41,085 bases of DNA from NCBI GenBank assembly GCA_019242475.1, contig JAFAVK010000018.1:1-41085 (forward strand). Reading direction: 5' to 3'. Under the pieces are notes generated by a model. The model searched no databases and had not been told where the DNA came from. It was given only the letters and a program-made list of their open reading frames with translations. Every line of letters starts with the position of its first letter. The first letter of the stretch is position 1. Source of the stretch: Acidobacteriota bacterium. Its GTDB lineage: Bacteria > Acidobacteriota > Blastocatellia > Pyrinomonadales > Pyrinomonadaceae. A program made the translations under genes and the position numbers. Shown in pieces: positions 25,359 through 33,812 of the stretch.

Positions 25359-26042
25359 ATGGCAGCGACCGAGACTCCACCCATCCGCATCGTTTTGATC
25401 GACGACCACCAGATTATCCGGGACGGCCTGCGCGAGTTTATCGAGAGCCGGCCGGGGATGCTGGTCGTCGGCGACGCGGGCGACCGCGAGGGCGCCGTCG
25501 AGACGATCGGGCGCGAGCGGCCGGACGTGGTCGTGCTCGACCTCGACCTCGGCGGCGTGAGCGGGCTCGACCTCCTGCCGGAAATCCTCCGGGCGGCGCC
25601 GGCCGCGAGCGTCATCATCCTGACGGGCATGCGCGACCCTTCGAAGCGCGACCGCGCGATGGAGCTGGGCGCGAAGGGCGTCGTGCTCAAGGAGAACGGC
25701 GTGGCCGAGCTGCTCAACGCCATCGAGAAAGTCCACCGCACGGGCGACTACTGGTTCGAGCCCGGCGCCGCCAAGCGGCTCATGGAGAGCCGGCGGGGCG
25801 GCGCCGAGCGCACAGACCCCGAGGCCGCCAAGATCGCCGGCCTCACGCCGACCGAGCGCGCGATGATCGAACACCTCGGCAAAGGTCTGGACAACCGTCA
25901 GATCGCCCAGCAGATGCACGTCGCCGAGTCCACCGTGCGCAACAACCTGACGAGAATCTACGACAAGCTCGAAGTCAAAGGCGGCCGCCTCGCGCTCCTC
26001 GTCTACGCCTACCAGCACGGGCTGGTCAAGCCCTCCTCCTGA
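25359..26042 (+). CDS. NarL/FixJ-type response regulator
   Basis: A 227-residue regulator with GGGAGG just before ATG 25359. The receiver domain has the acidic pair in IVLIDDHQIIRDGL, the phosphoacceptor Asp in VVVLDLDLGGVSGLDLL, Thr in IILTGMRD and Lys in KGVVLKENG. The C-terminal LuxR-type HTH is complete: LTPTERAMIEHLGKGLDNRQ then IAQQMHVAESTVRNNLTRIY. It forms a two-component system with the kinase upstream. Targets cannot be read from the window. Confidence 0.95.
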   Translation: MAATETPPIRIVLIDDHQIIRDGLREFIESRPGMLVVGDAGDREGAVETIGRERPDVVVLDLDLGGVSGLDLLPEILRAAPAASVIILTGMRDPSKRDRAMELGAKGVVLKENGVAELLNAIEKVHRTGDYWFEPGAAKRLMESRRGGAERTDPEAAKIAGLTPTERAMIEHLGKGLDNRQIAQQMHVAESTVRNNLTRIYDKLEVKGGRLALLVYAYQHGLVKPSS

Positions 26043-26195
26043 CCCCGCCGCCCCTCCCCCGCCGGTACAAATGTACCGCCCGCCCCGCCCGAATTAGAGA
26101 ATTTTGTACTCGCAGAAAGGGACATGCGGTAGATGTGCGCCGCGCCCCGGGCCTGTATCCTGTGCCGGTCTAACTGGCAAGGAGACCGTCCCGAG

Positions 26196-26531
26196 ATGGA
26201 GCAGCACGTGGAACAGGCCGACCCGAGCACGACGGACGCGCAGGCGCCCGCGCCGACGGAGCCGCGCATCCAGGGGCTCTTCCCCGCGCAGGTGCGCGGC
26301 GTGGACTCGCACGGCGCGACCTTCCACACCCAGACTCTCATCGACAACTTCGGCGCGACGGAGTTCGAGCTGCGGCTGACGCCCCGCGTCGAGGCGGGCT
26401 GTCGGCTCCTCGTCGTCGCGGACATACACGAGGCCACGGTCGCGCTGCACGGCAACGTCCTGCGCGCCGAGCCCCAGGCGGACGGCAGCCACCGCACAAC
26501 CGTCTCCGTCACGCACCACCGCTTCCTGTAA
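26196..26531 (+). CDS. PilZ-like small protein
   Basis: A 111-residue protein. I chose ATG 26196, which follows AAGGAG by 11 bases, over the longer reading from 26133. After an Ala/Pro/Glu linker it has a beta-rich domain starting RIQGLFPAQVRGVDSHGATF and ending VSVTHHRFL. This matches small PilZ-type proteins that I recall as common in Acidobacteriota. The canonical c-di-GMP motif RxxxR-D/NxSxxG is degenerate: NFGATEFELRL stands where D/NxSxxG would be. Cyclic-di-GMP binding is therefore doubtful. Confidence 0.65.
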   Translation: MEQHVEQADPSTTDAQAPAPTEPRIQGLFPAQVRGVDSHGATFHTQTLIDNFGATEFELRLTPRVEAGCRLLVVADIHEATVALHGNVLRAEPQADGSHRTTVSVTHHRFL

Positions 26532-26640
26532 GACGTCTTGGCCGCACCGCTCCCGCGAGGGTCTGTGCGGCTCTGCTGGGTTGAGCCCTACTACCTTTAC
26601 TAGTAATTCATTCGCCTCTACGAAAGGAACTGTTCTCCAG

Positions 26641-29600
26641 ATGAGTGAAGCTCGTTCTGCCGCTGCCCACCTCCGCACGCTCGCCGCGAAGGGGCGGATC
26701 GTCAGGCTCGTCGCCGTCGTCGCCCTGTTGGCGTTGGCGACGGCCGCGGTCGCCTCCGTCCCCTCCTCCGCGAAAATCTTCGACCGCATCGTCGGCGCCT
26801 CCGGCGCGCGCGCCGCGGCCGCCCCCGCGACCCTCGCCGACGAGAAGGCGTCCGTCACCACCGACAAGGGCGTCTACCAGCCCGACGAGAGCGTCACCTT
26901 CACCGGCACCAACTGGGCGCCGGGCGAGACCGTCAACATCTCCGTCAAGGCGCGGGGCGAGGGCGGCGAGGCCGCCACGGTTCAGGCGACGGCCGACGAG
27001 AAGGGCTCCTTCGTCGTCACCGCCTCGCTCCCCGAAGCCGAGGGGCGCGACAAGGACGAGGAGGTCACCTACAACGTCACGGCGAGCGGCGCGGGCTCGG
27101 GCGCGTCCGCGCGGACGCGCTTCAAGCAGGAGAAGCGCACCGAGGCGGAGGGCGACGACGACGCAGACCTCCCGGGCTTCATGATCGGCAAGATCAGCAA
27201 GGAAGACTACCTCTCGCGGCGCGAGGAGCACATCAACCGCCTGCGCGGCGTCGAGCGCGGCAAGTCCTTCGACGCGGGCGCGCGCGGCAGGGCCATCGGG
27301 CAGATGGAGCGCCAGGAGGGCAACAACGGGAAGGCCCACGGCGGCAAGCTGAAGGGCGCGAACGTCACGGGCACCGCCGCGGCGGCGGCCGGCGCCGAGT
27401 CGTCCGCGGGCGGCGCGGGCTCGCTCGCCGCGAGCATGGCCGCGACCGGCGTCCCGACGTGGACGGCGGTCGGCCCGGCCCCCCTGCCGAACGGGCAGAC
27501 CTTCGGCGTCTCGCAGGCCGTCAGCGGCCGCGTCACGTCCGTCGCCGTCCACCCCACGAACCCCGACATCGCCTACGTCGGCACGGCGCAGGGCGGCGTC
27601 TACCGCACGCTCGACGGCGGCCAGAGCTGGACGCCCATCTTCGACAACGCGCAGACGATGGCCGTCGGCGCCATCGCCATCGCCCCCTCGCAGCCCTCGA
27701 CCATCTACGTCGGGACGGGCGAGCCGAACCTGAGCTGCGACTCCTACTTCGGCGTCGGCGTCTACCGCATCGACAACGCCGACTCGGCGAGCCCCGCGCT
27801 CACCGGCCCCTTCAACAAGGAGACCTCGACCAACAGCGACGTGCTCACGGGGCGCGCCATCTCGAAGATTCTCGTCCACCCGACCGACCCGGGCACCATC
27901 TTCCTCGGCACCAGCAGCGGCATCGGCGGCATCGGCTGCGACGCCGGCACGGCCACTCTGAACCGCGGCCTCTACCGCTCGACGAACGCGACCTCTTCGA
28001 ACGCGACCTTCCAGCGGCTGACGACCGCGACCGCGACGGCCAACCGCGCCGTGATGGACATCGAGTTCATCGACCCGGCTCACCCCGACATGATGCTCGC
28101 CACCGTCTACGGCTTCAGCACCGCGGGCGACGGCGGCGTCTACCGCTCGACCAACGCGCTCGCCGCCACCCCGACCTTCACCCGGACGCTCGCCGCCGCG
28201 ACGACGACGACGGCCGCGCGCTTCGAGCTGGCCGTCAGCCGGGCCGGCGGCGTCTTCACCGTCTACGCCGCTTCGAGCGACTCGAACGGGACGCTCAAGC
28301 GCTCGACGGACGGCGGCCAGACCTGGTCGGCGGCGCTCGCCAACGCGACGGGCTTCTGCGGCACGCAGTGCACCTACGACATGCCGCTCGCCGTTGACCC
28401 GATTAACGCCAACGTGCTCTACGTCGGCGGCAACGCCGACGGCACCTCCTCGGCCATCCTCAAGAAGTCCACCAACGCGCTGGCGGCGACCCCGACCTTC
28501 GCCAAGGTGCAGACGGGCCTCCACTCCGACAGCCACGTCATCGAGATCGACCCCTCGAACAACAACACCGTCTGGTTCGGCAGCGACGGCGGCGTCTGGA
28601 AGTCCACCAACGCGGCGGCGACATGGACGAGCCTCAACAAGACCGGCTTCAACGCCACGCAGTTCCAGTCCATCGCCCTGCACCCGACCGACCCGAACTA
28701 CACCATCGGCGGCACGCAGGACAACGGCACCGAGCGGATGCTCCCCGACGGCACCTGGACGCGCACCGACTTCGGCGATGGCGGCTACGCGCTCATCGAC
28801 CAGAGCGCGACGGGCACGACGAACGTCCGCCAGTACCACACCTACTTCAACCAGGTCGGCTCGGGCGGACTCGTCGCCCTCGCCACCACGACCAGCTCGA
28901 CGGCCTTCGAGAACTGGACGGCGCTCGGCTGCGGCGGCACCGCCAACGGCCTGAGCTGTAACGACACGGCGGTCGCCTTCTACGCGCCGATGGCGCTCGG
29001 GCCGGGCACGCCCAACACGCTCTACTTCGGCACCGACCGCCTCTACCGCTCGACGAACCAGGGTTCGACGATGACGGTCGTCGCCCCGATGTTCGTCTCC
29101 GGCGTCTACGTCTCGGCCATCGCCGTCTCGCCGCAGAACGACGCGGTGCGCATCGTCGGCCTCCGCAGCGGCAAGGTCTACCGCACCGTGACGGGCGGCG
29201 CGACCTCGGCCGCGATGACCGACGTGACGGGCACGATCCCCGCCCGCTACGTCGCGCGCGTCGTCATCGACCCGAACAACCAGAACACGGCCTACGTCAC
29301 GCTCGCCACCTACTTCGGCGCGGCGACCTCGCACATCTACAAGACGACCAACCTCGGCAGCGCGACTCCGACCTGGACGGGCATCGACGGCGGCCAGATT
29401 CCCGACGTGCCGGTCAACGCCTTCGTCGTTGACCCGAACGACTCGAACACGCTCTACGCGGGCACCGACATCGGCGTCTACCGCTCGACCGACGGCGGCG
29501 CCAACTGGTCGCCCTTCAGCACGGGGCTGCCGCGCGTCGCGGTCTTCGACATGGCGATCCAGAACGTGGCCCGTACGCTGCGCATCGCCACGCACGGCCG

Positions 29601-32600
29601 CGGCATGTGGGAGCTGTCCGTCGCCTCGACGCCGGCCGTCATCCGCGGCACGGTCACCGACTCGGCCACGAACGAGCCCGTCGTCGGCGCGACCGTCACC
29701 GCCGGCAGCAACACGACGACGACCAACGACGCGGGCGTCTACGAGTTTTCATCCATCCCGGCCGGCAACTACTCGATGACGGTCACGGCCCTCGGCTACA
29801 ACGCCGCCGCGGCCTCGGGCGTCGCGGCCACGAACGGCTCGGTCACGACGAAGAACTTCGCGCTCGGCGGCACGGCGCTCTCCGCCTGCCCGTCCGACAC
29901 GAACCAGTCGGACTTCCTGACGGGCCTCGCGAGCAACCTCGACCTGACGACCACGCCGGGCGACGCGAAGCTCTCGCTCCTGCCGTCGTCCACCGAGGAG
30001 CAGACGACGCTCGAGTTCTTCTCCAACTCGTTCACCACGACGACGTGGCAGGCGCAGACCTTCACGCCGTCCGCCACGGGCCTGCTCAAACAGGTTGACG
30101 TACAGCTCGCGCTCTCGGCCACGACCTCCGTGCCGGGGACGATTGTCGTCGAAATCCGCAACGCCGCCGCCGGCGCGCCGGGCAACACCGTGCTCGCGAC
30201 CGCGAACCTGACGAGCGTCCTGAGCACCGGCAACGCGTGGTACTCGGTGAACTTCGCCAGCCCGGCCAACGTCAGCGCGGGCACGCAGTACGCCATCGTT
30301 CTGCGCGCCGGCACGGGCGGCCCCTACCGCGGCGTGCGCACCTCGACCGACGCCTACGCGGGCGGCTCGTGGCTCCAGTCGTCGAACAGCGGCACGAGCT
30401 GGTCTCAGCTCGTCTCGGGCACGACGACGCTCGACCTCGCCTTCCGCGCCTACGTCAGCGCGACCAACGTCTTCCCCGACGGCTACCTGGTCTCCGCGCC
30501 GAAGGACGCCAACCAGCCCGACGGCTCGACCGCCGGCTGGGGCACGCTCTCCTGGACGGCGGCGACGCCCGCGGGCACCAGCGTCAAGTTCCAGGTGGCC
30601 GCGAGCAACAGCGCGGGCTCCGGTTTCAACTTCGTCGGGCCTGACGGGACGGCCGCGACCTACTTCACGACGAGCGGCGCTTCGCTCTCGCAGTTCAACG
30701 GCCTCCGCTACCTCAAGTACAAGGCGTACCTGAGCACGTCCAACACGTCCGTGACGCCCGTGCTGAACGACGTGACGATTTGCAGCAGCAACAACCCGCT
30801 GCCGGCGACGAGCCTGAACATCGCGCCCTCGACCGGCACCTACGGCGGGACGACGACGCTCACGGCGACGCTCACCGCGGGCGGCACCCCGCTGGCGGGC
30901 AAGACCGTCACCTTCAAGCTCAACGGCGCCAACTTCGCCGGCAACGCGGCGACGACCGGCGCGGACGGCGTCGCGAAGATCGAGAACATCAGCCTCTCGG
31001 GCCTGAACGCGGGCACCTACGCGAACTACGTCTCGGCGAGGTTCGCTTCGGATTCGTCCTACGCGGGCACCGCCGGCTCGAACGGCCTGACCGTCGAGAA
31101 GGCGACGCCCGCCGTCACCTGGAACACCCCGGCGGCGATCACCTACGGCACGGCACTCGACGCCGCGCAGCTCAACGCGGCCGCCAACGTGCCGGGCGCC
31201 TTCGTCTACACCCCGGCCGCGGGCACCGTGCTCAACGCCGGCGACAACCAGAAGCTCTCGGCGCAGTTCACCCCGGCGGACACGACGAACTACAACGAGG
31301 TCTTGACGGAGGTCTTCATCAACGTCCTCAAGGCGCCGGCGACCATCTCGCTCGCGAACCTGAACCAGAACTACGACGGCTCGCAGAAGGCCGTGGACGC
31401 TTCCACCTCGCCGGCCGGGCTCTCCGGCGTGGCCGTCACCTACGACGGCTCGACCACGGCCCCGAAGAACGCGGGCAGCTACGCGGTCGTCGCCACGCTG
31501 ACGAACGACAACTACCAGGCCGAGAACGCGACGGCCACGCTCGTCATCAACAAGGTCGCGCCCGTCGTCACGGCCAGCGGCGTCACCTGCACCTACAGCG
31601 GCTCGCCCTGCGAGGCCGGCGGCACCGCGAAGGGCGTTGACGGCGTAGACCTCGGCGCGGTCACGCTCACCTACACGCCGGGCGGCAGCGCTCCGGTCAA
31701 CGCGGGCGACTACACGGTCGTCGCCTCCATCCCGGAGACGGCCAACCACCTCGCCGGCGCGAGTGCGCCCGCGACCGTGAAGGTCAACAGGGCGACGCCT
31801 GTCATCAACTGGGCCAACCCTTCGGCCATCGTCTACGGCACGCCGCTCGGCGCGTCGCAGTTGAACGCGGCGGCGACGCTCGGCGCGGGCGGCCCCGCCG
31901 TCGGCGGCGGCTTCAACTACAACCCCGCGGTCGGCACCGTGCTCAACGTGGGCAACAACCAGACGCTCCACGTTGACTTCACGCCGGCCGACGCCGCCAA
32001 CTACACGAACGCGTCGAAGGATGTGACGATCAACGTCGTCCGCGCCACGCTCACGGTCAAGACCGTGGACGCATCGAAGGTCTACGGCCAGCCGAACCCG
32101 GCCTTCAACGTGACCTACTCGGGCTTCCTGAACGGCGACGGGCCGGCCACGCTCGGCGGCGCGCTCGCGTACACGACCGCCGCGAACACGAACAGCAACG
32201 CGGGCGTCTACCCCGTGACGCCTTCGGGCCTGACCTCGGCCAACTACGCCATCAACTTCGTCGCGGGCAACCTGACGATTGACAAGGCGCCGCTGACCGT
32301 GACGGCCAACAACGCCGTGAAGATTCTCGGCGCGGCCAACCCCGCGTTCACCGCCAGCTACGCGGGCTTCGTCCTCGGGCAGAACCCGTCGGCGCTCGGC
32401 GGCACGCTCGCCTTCACGACGCCGGCCACGGCCGCGAGCCCGGTCGGCAACTACACGGTCACGCCCGGCGGCCTGACCTCGAACAACTACGCGATCACCT
32501 ACGCGAACGGCACGCTCACCGTCACCTACGGCGTCTGCGCGCTGTACGACCAGGAGAAGGCCGCGAACAGCGGCAGCACGATTCCCGTCAAGCTGCAACT

Positions 32601-32865
32601 GTGCAACGCCGCGTCGTCGGATGTCTCTGCGGCCTCGGTCGTCGTGCACGCGACGGGCGTGATGCAGGTCTCGACCAACGTCCCGGCGCAGCTCAACGAC
32701 TCGGGCAACGCGAACCCCGACTTCAACTTCCGCTACACCGCCGGCACGCCGGGGGCGTACATCTTCAACCTGAGCACCAAGGGGTACGCGTCCGGCACGT
32801 ACCTCCTCAACTTCACCGTCGGCGGCGACCCCGTCCCGCACTCGGTGAAATTCTCGGTGAGGTAA
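26641..32865 (+). CDS. Giant secreted BNR/Ig/MBG repeat protein
   Basis: A 2074-residue protein, the largest in the window. ATG 26641 follows AAAGGAA by 11 bases; a longer reading from TTG 26581 is less likely. A long signal segment (IVRLVAVVALLALATAAVAS) is followed by an Ig-like domain and a charged linker. About 650 residues of BNR/sialidase-like propeller repeats come next, with motifs such as GGVYRTLDGGQSWT and GVYRSTDGGANWS. A carboxypeptidase-regulatory-like domain follows (IRGTVTDSATNEPVVGATVT), then a beta-sandwich, an Ig-like Big3-type domain, and a C-terminal run of MBG-type repeats (ASKVYGQPNPAFNVTYSGF, NNAVKILGAANPAFTASYAGF). No catalytic Asp-box residues can be assigned. A surface adhesin or scaffold role is inferred. 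Confidence 0.85.
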   Translation: MSEARSAAAHLRTLAAKGRIVRLVAVVALLALATAAVASVPSSAKIFDRIVGASGARAAAAPATLADEKASVTTDKGVYQPDESVTFTGTNWAPGETVNISVKARGEGGEAATVQATADEKGSFVVTASLPEAEGRDKDEEVTYNVTASGAGSGASARTRFKQEKRTEAEGDDDADLPGFMIGKISKEDYLSRREEHINRLRGVERGKSFDAGARGRAIGQMERQEGNNGKAHGGKLKGANVTGTAAAAAGAESSAGGAGSLAASMAATGVPTWTAVGPAPLPNGQTFGVSQAVSGRVTSVAVHPTNPDIAYVGTAQGGVYRTLDGGQSWTPIFDNAQTMAVGAIAIAPSQPSTIYVGTGEPNLSCDSYFGVGVYRIDNADSASPALTGPFNKETSTNSDVLTGRAISKILVHPTDPGTIFLGTSSGIGGIGCDAGTATLNRGLYRSTNATSSNATFQRLTTATATANRAVMDIEFIDPAHPDMMLATVYGFSTAGDGGVYRSTNALAATPTFTRTLAAATTTTAARFELAVSRAGGVFTVYAASSDSNGTLKRSTDGGQTWSAALANATGFCGTQCTYDMPLAVDPINANVLYVGGNADGTSSAILKKSTNALAATPTFAKVQTGLHSDSHVIEIDPSNNNTVWFGSDGGVWKSTNAAATWTSLNKTGFNATQFQSIALHPTDPNYTIGGTQDNGTERMLPDGTWTRTDFGDGGYALIDQSATGTTNVRQYHTYFNQVGSGGLVALATTTSSTAFENWTALGCGGTANGLSCNDTAVAFYAPMALGPGTPNTLYFGTDRLYRSTNQGSTMTVVAPMFVSGVYVSAIAVSPQNDAVRIVGLRSGKVYRTVTGGATSAAMTDVTGTIPARYVARVVIDPNNQNTAYVTLATYFGAATSHIYKTTNLGSATPTWTGIDGGQIPDVPVNAFVVDPNDSNTLYAGTDIGVYRSTDGGANWSPFSTGLPRVAVFDMAIQNVARTLRIATHGRGMWELSVASTPAVIRGTVTDSATNEPVVGATVTAGSNTTTTNDAGVYEFSSIPAGNYSMTVTALGYNAAAASGVAATNGSVTTKNFALGGTALSACPSDTNQSDFLTGLASNLDLTTTPGDAKLSLLPSSTEEQTTLEFFSNSFTTTTWQAQTFTPSATGLLKQVDVQLALSATTSVPGTIVVEIRNAAAGAPGNTVLATANLTSVLSTGNAWYSVNFASPANVSAGTQYAIVLRAGTGGPYRGVRTSTDAYAGGSWLQSSNSGTSWSQLVSGTTTLDLAFRAYVSATNVFPDGYLVSAPKDANQPDGSTAGWGTLSWTAATPAGTSVKFQVAASNSAGSGFNFVGPDGTAATYFTTSGASLSQFNGLRYLKYKAYLSTSNTSVTPVLNDVTICSSNNPLPATSLNIAPSTGTYGGTTTLTATLTAGGTPLAGKTVTFKLNGANFAGNAATTGADGVAKIENISLSGLNAGTYANYVSARFASDSSYAGTAGSNGLTVEKATPAVTWNTPAAITYGTALDAAQLNAAANVPGAFVYTPAAGTVLNAGDNQKLSAQFTPADTTNYNEVLTEVFINVLKAPATISLANLNQNYDGSQKAVDASTSPAGLSGVAVTYDGSTTAPKNAGSYAVVATLTNDNYQAENATATLVINKVAPVVTASGVTCTYSGSPCEAGGTAKGVDGVDLGAVTLTYTPGGSAPVNAGDYTVVASIPETANHLAGASAPATVKVNRATPVINWANPSAIVYGTPLGASQLNAAATLGAGGPAVGGGFNYNPAVGTVLNVGNNQTLHVDFTPADAANYTNASKDVTINVVRATLTVKTVDASKVYGQPNPAFNVTYSGFLNGDGPATLGGALAYTTAANTNSNAGVYPVTPSGLTSANYAINFVAGNLTIDKAPLTVTANNAVKILGAANPAFTASYAGFVLGQNPSALGGTLAFTTPATAASPVGNYTVTPGGLTSNNYAITYANGTLTVTYGVCALYDQEKAANSGSTIPVKLQLCNAASSDVSAASVVVHATGVMQVSTNVPAQLNDSGNANPDFNFRYTAGTPGAYIFNLSTKGYASGTYLLNFTVGGDPVPHSVKFSVR

Positions 32866-32877
32866 ACACCGCCGGAC

Positions 32878-32909
32878 GGGCTCCGGCGCTAAACCGGAGC
32901 CCCCTTTTA
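32878..32909 (+). terminator. Terminator of the giant-protein gene
   Basis: GGGCTCCGG (32878-32886) pairs with CCGGAGCCC (32894-32902) around a 7-base loop, followed by CCTTTTAA. Confidence 0.85.
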
Positions 32910-32912
32910 ATC

Positions 32913-32957
32913 AGTGAACGGCCCCGGCAGGTTAATTACCTGCCGGGGCCGTTCACT
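32913..32957. repeat. 20-bp perfect inverted repeat behind the terminator
   Basis: The arms 32913-32932 and 32938-32957 are perfectly complementary over 20 bases around TAATT. They lie between two convergent genes, only four bases past the first terminator. It may be a second, bidirectional terminator for the M15 peptidase gene; there is no U-tract on either side. Confidence 0.8.
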
Positions 32958-33023
32958 TCTCAGAAATACGTGATGACTTTTACCCGACCTGACAGCGTGC
33001 AGCGCCGGCCGGGTGACGAGGCG

Positions 33024-33710
33024 TTACTTCTTCGGCGGCTTTTCGAAGTGCTGGTAGTCCTTGCGATCTGTCCAGTTGCCGCCCCACGCCCAGCCGAGTC
33101 GGAGGAACTCGCGCACGATGGGGCTCTCCGCGTTGAAAGTCCCGGCGACCTTCGGGTCGTACGTCGCGCCGTGCGGGAGGACTGTGCCGCCTTTAATGTA
33201 AGGGTTCTCGAACGTGTTGATGTCCACCGCCCGGCCGTAGGCGTGGTACGAGAGGCGGCCCCCGCCCGTAATCTCCCTGTAGTTGAACGAGGAGGTGTTG
33301 TCGGCCTCCATCGAAAGCTCGTCGTCCCAGCGCCCGTCCTTGCGGAAGCGCCCGTCCGAGATGGGGATGACGGAGCGAATCGGGAATCTATCCTTCAGCG
33401 CCAGCGCAAAGACCTTCTTCACGTCGTCCACGAGTTCGAAGTCGAGAACCAGCTGCCCCTGGTGAACCTGCCCGTCCGTCGAGTAGTACTTGACGTCGAT
33501 CAGCCTCTGCCGCTTGCGAATCTCGGCCGGGCATTTCGGGTCGAGGCCGTCGAAAGCCTCCTTCTCGGTCATCGCGCTGTCGATGACCGGACGCTTGAGA
33601 CTCCCGCGGCGCGGGGTCTGGCCGGAGGCGGCCCAACCGCTGAGGGCGACCGCCAGGACGAGGGGCAACAGCACGGCTGACGTGCGGAATCTGCGGGCGC
33701 GTATCATCAT
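33024..33710 (-). CDS. Secreted M15-family metallopeptidase (D-Ala-D-Ala carboxypeptidase-like)
   Basis: A 228-residue protein with a signal segment (RTSAVLLPLVLAVALSGWA). The zinc-peptidase motifs are SYHAYGRAVDIN (His and Asp ligands) near residue 165 and DYQHFE at the C-terminus (His ligand), as in VanY/M15C enzymes that trim peptidoglycan stem peptides. Substrate specificity is inferred. There is no Shine-Dalgarno near the candidate ATGs (33710, 33707, 33719). A TATAAT only eight bases upstream of 33710 suggests the start may be leaderless. Confidence 0.85.
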   Translation of the reverse strand: MMIRARRFRTSAVLLPLVLAVALSGWAASGQTPRRGSLKRPVIDSAMTEKEAFDGLDPKCPAEIRKRQRLIDVKYYSTDGQVHQGQLVLDFELVDDVKKVFALALKDRFPIRSVIPISDGRFRKDGRWDDELSMEADNTSSFNYREITGGGRLSYHAYGRAVDINTFENPYIKGGTVLPHGATYDPKVAGTFNAESPIVREFLRLGWAWGGNWTDRKDYQHFEKPPKK

Positions 33711-33717
33711 GGCTATC

Positions 33718-33723
33718 ATTATA
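33718..33723 (-). promoter_or_regulatory. -10 element of the M15 peptidase gene
   Basis: A perfect TATAAT reads on the minus strand from 33723 to 33718. No convincing -35 is found at normal spacing. The predicted transcript start falls at about the ATG at 33710. Confidence 0.4.
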
Positions 33724-33812
33724 AGGGTGTAGAGAAGCATCGATATTGTCACGCAGTCGGCGGCCTAACGCCCGGCATCAACGTGGCTGGCTGAGACCCG
33801 GCGGCGTCAACG

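Noticed and set aside
26608..29595. 995-codon minus-strand reading opposite the giant protein
   Set aside because: Same antisense composition; the plus strand has recognisable propeller repeats.
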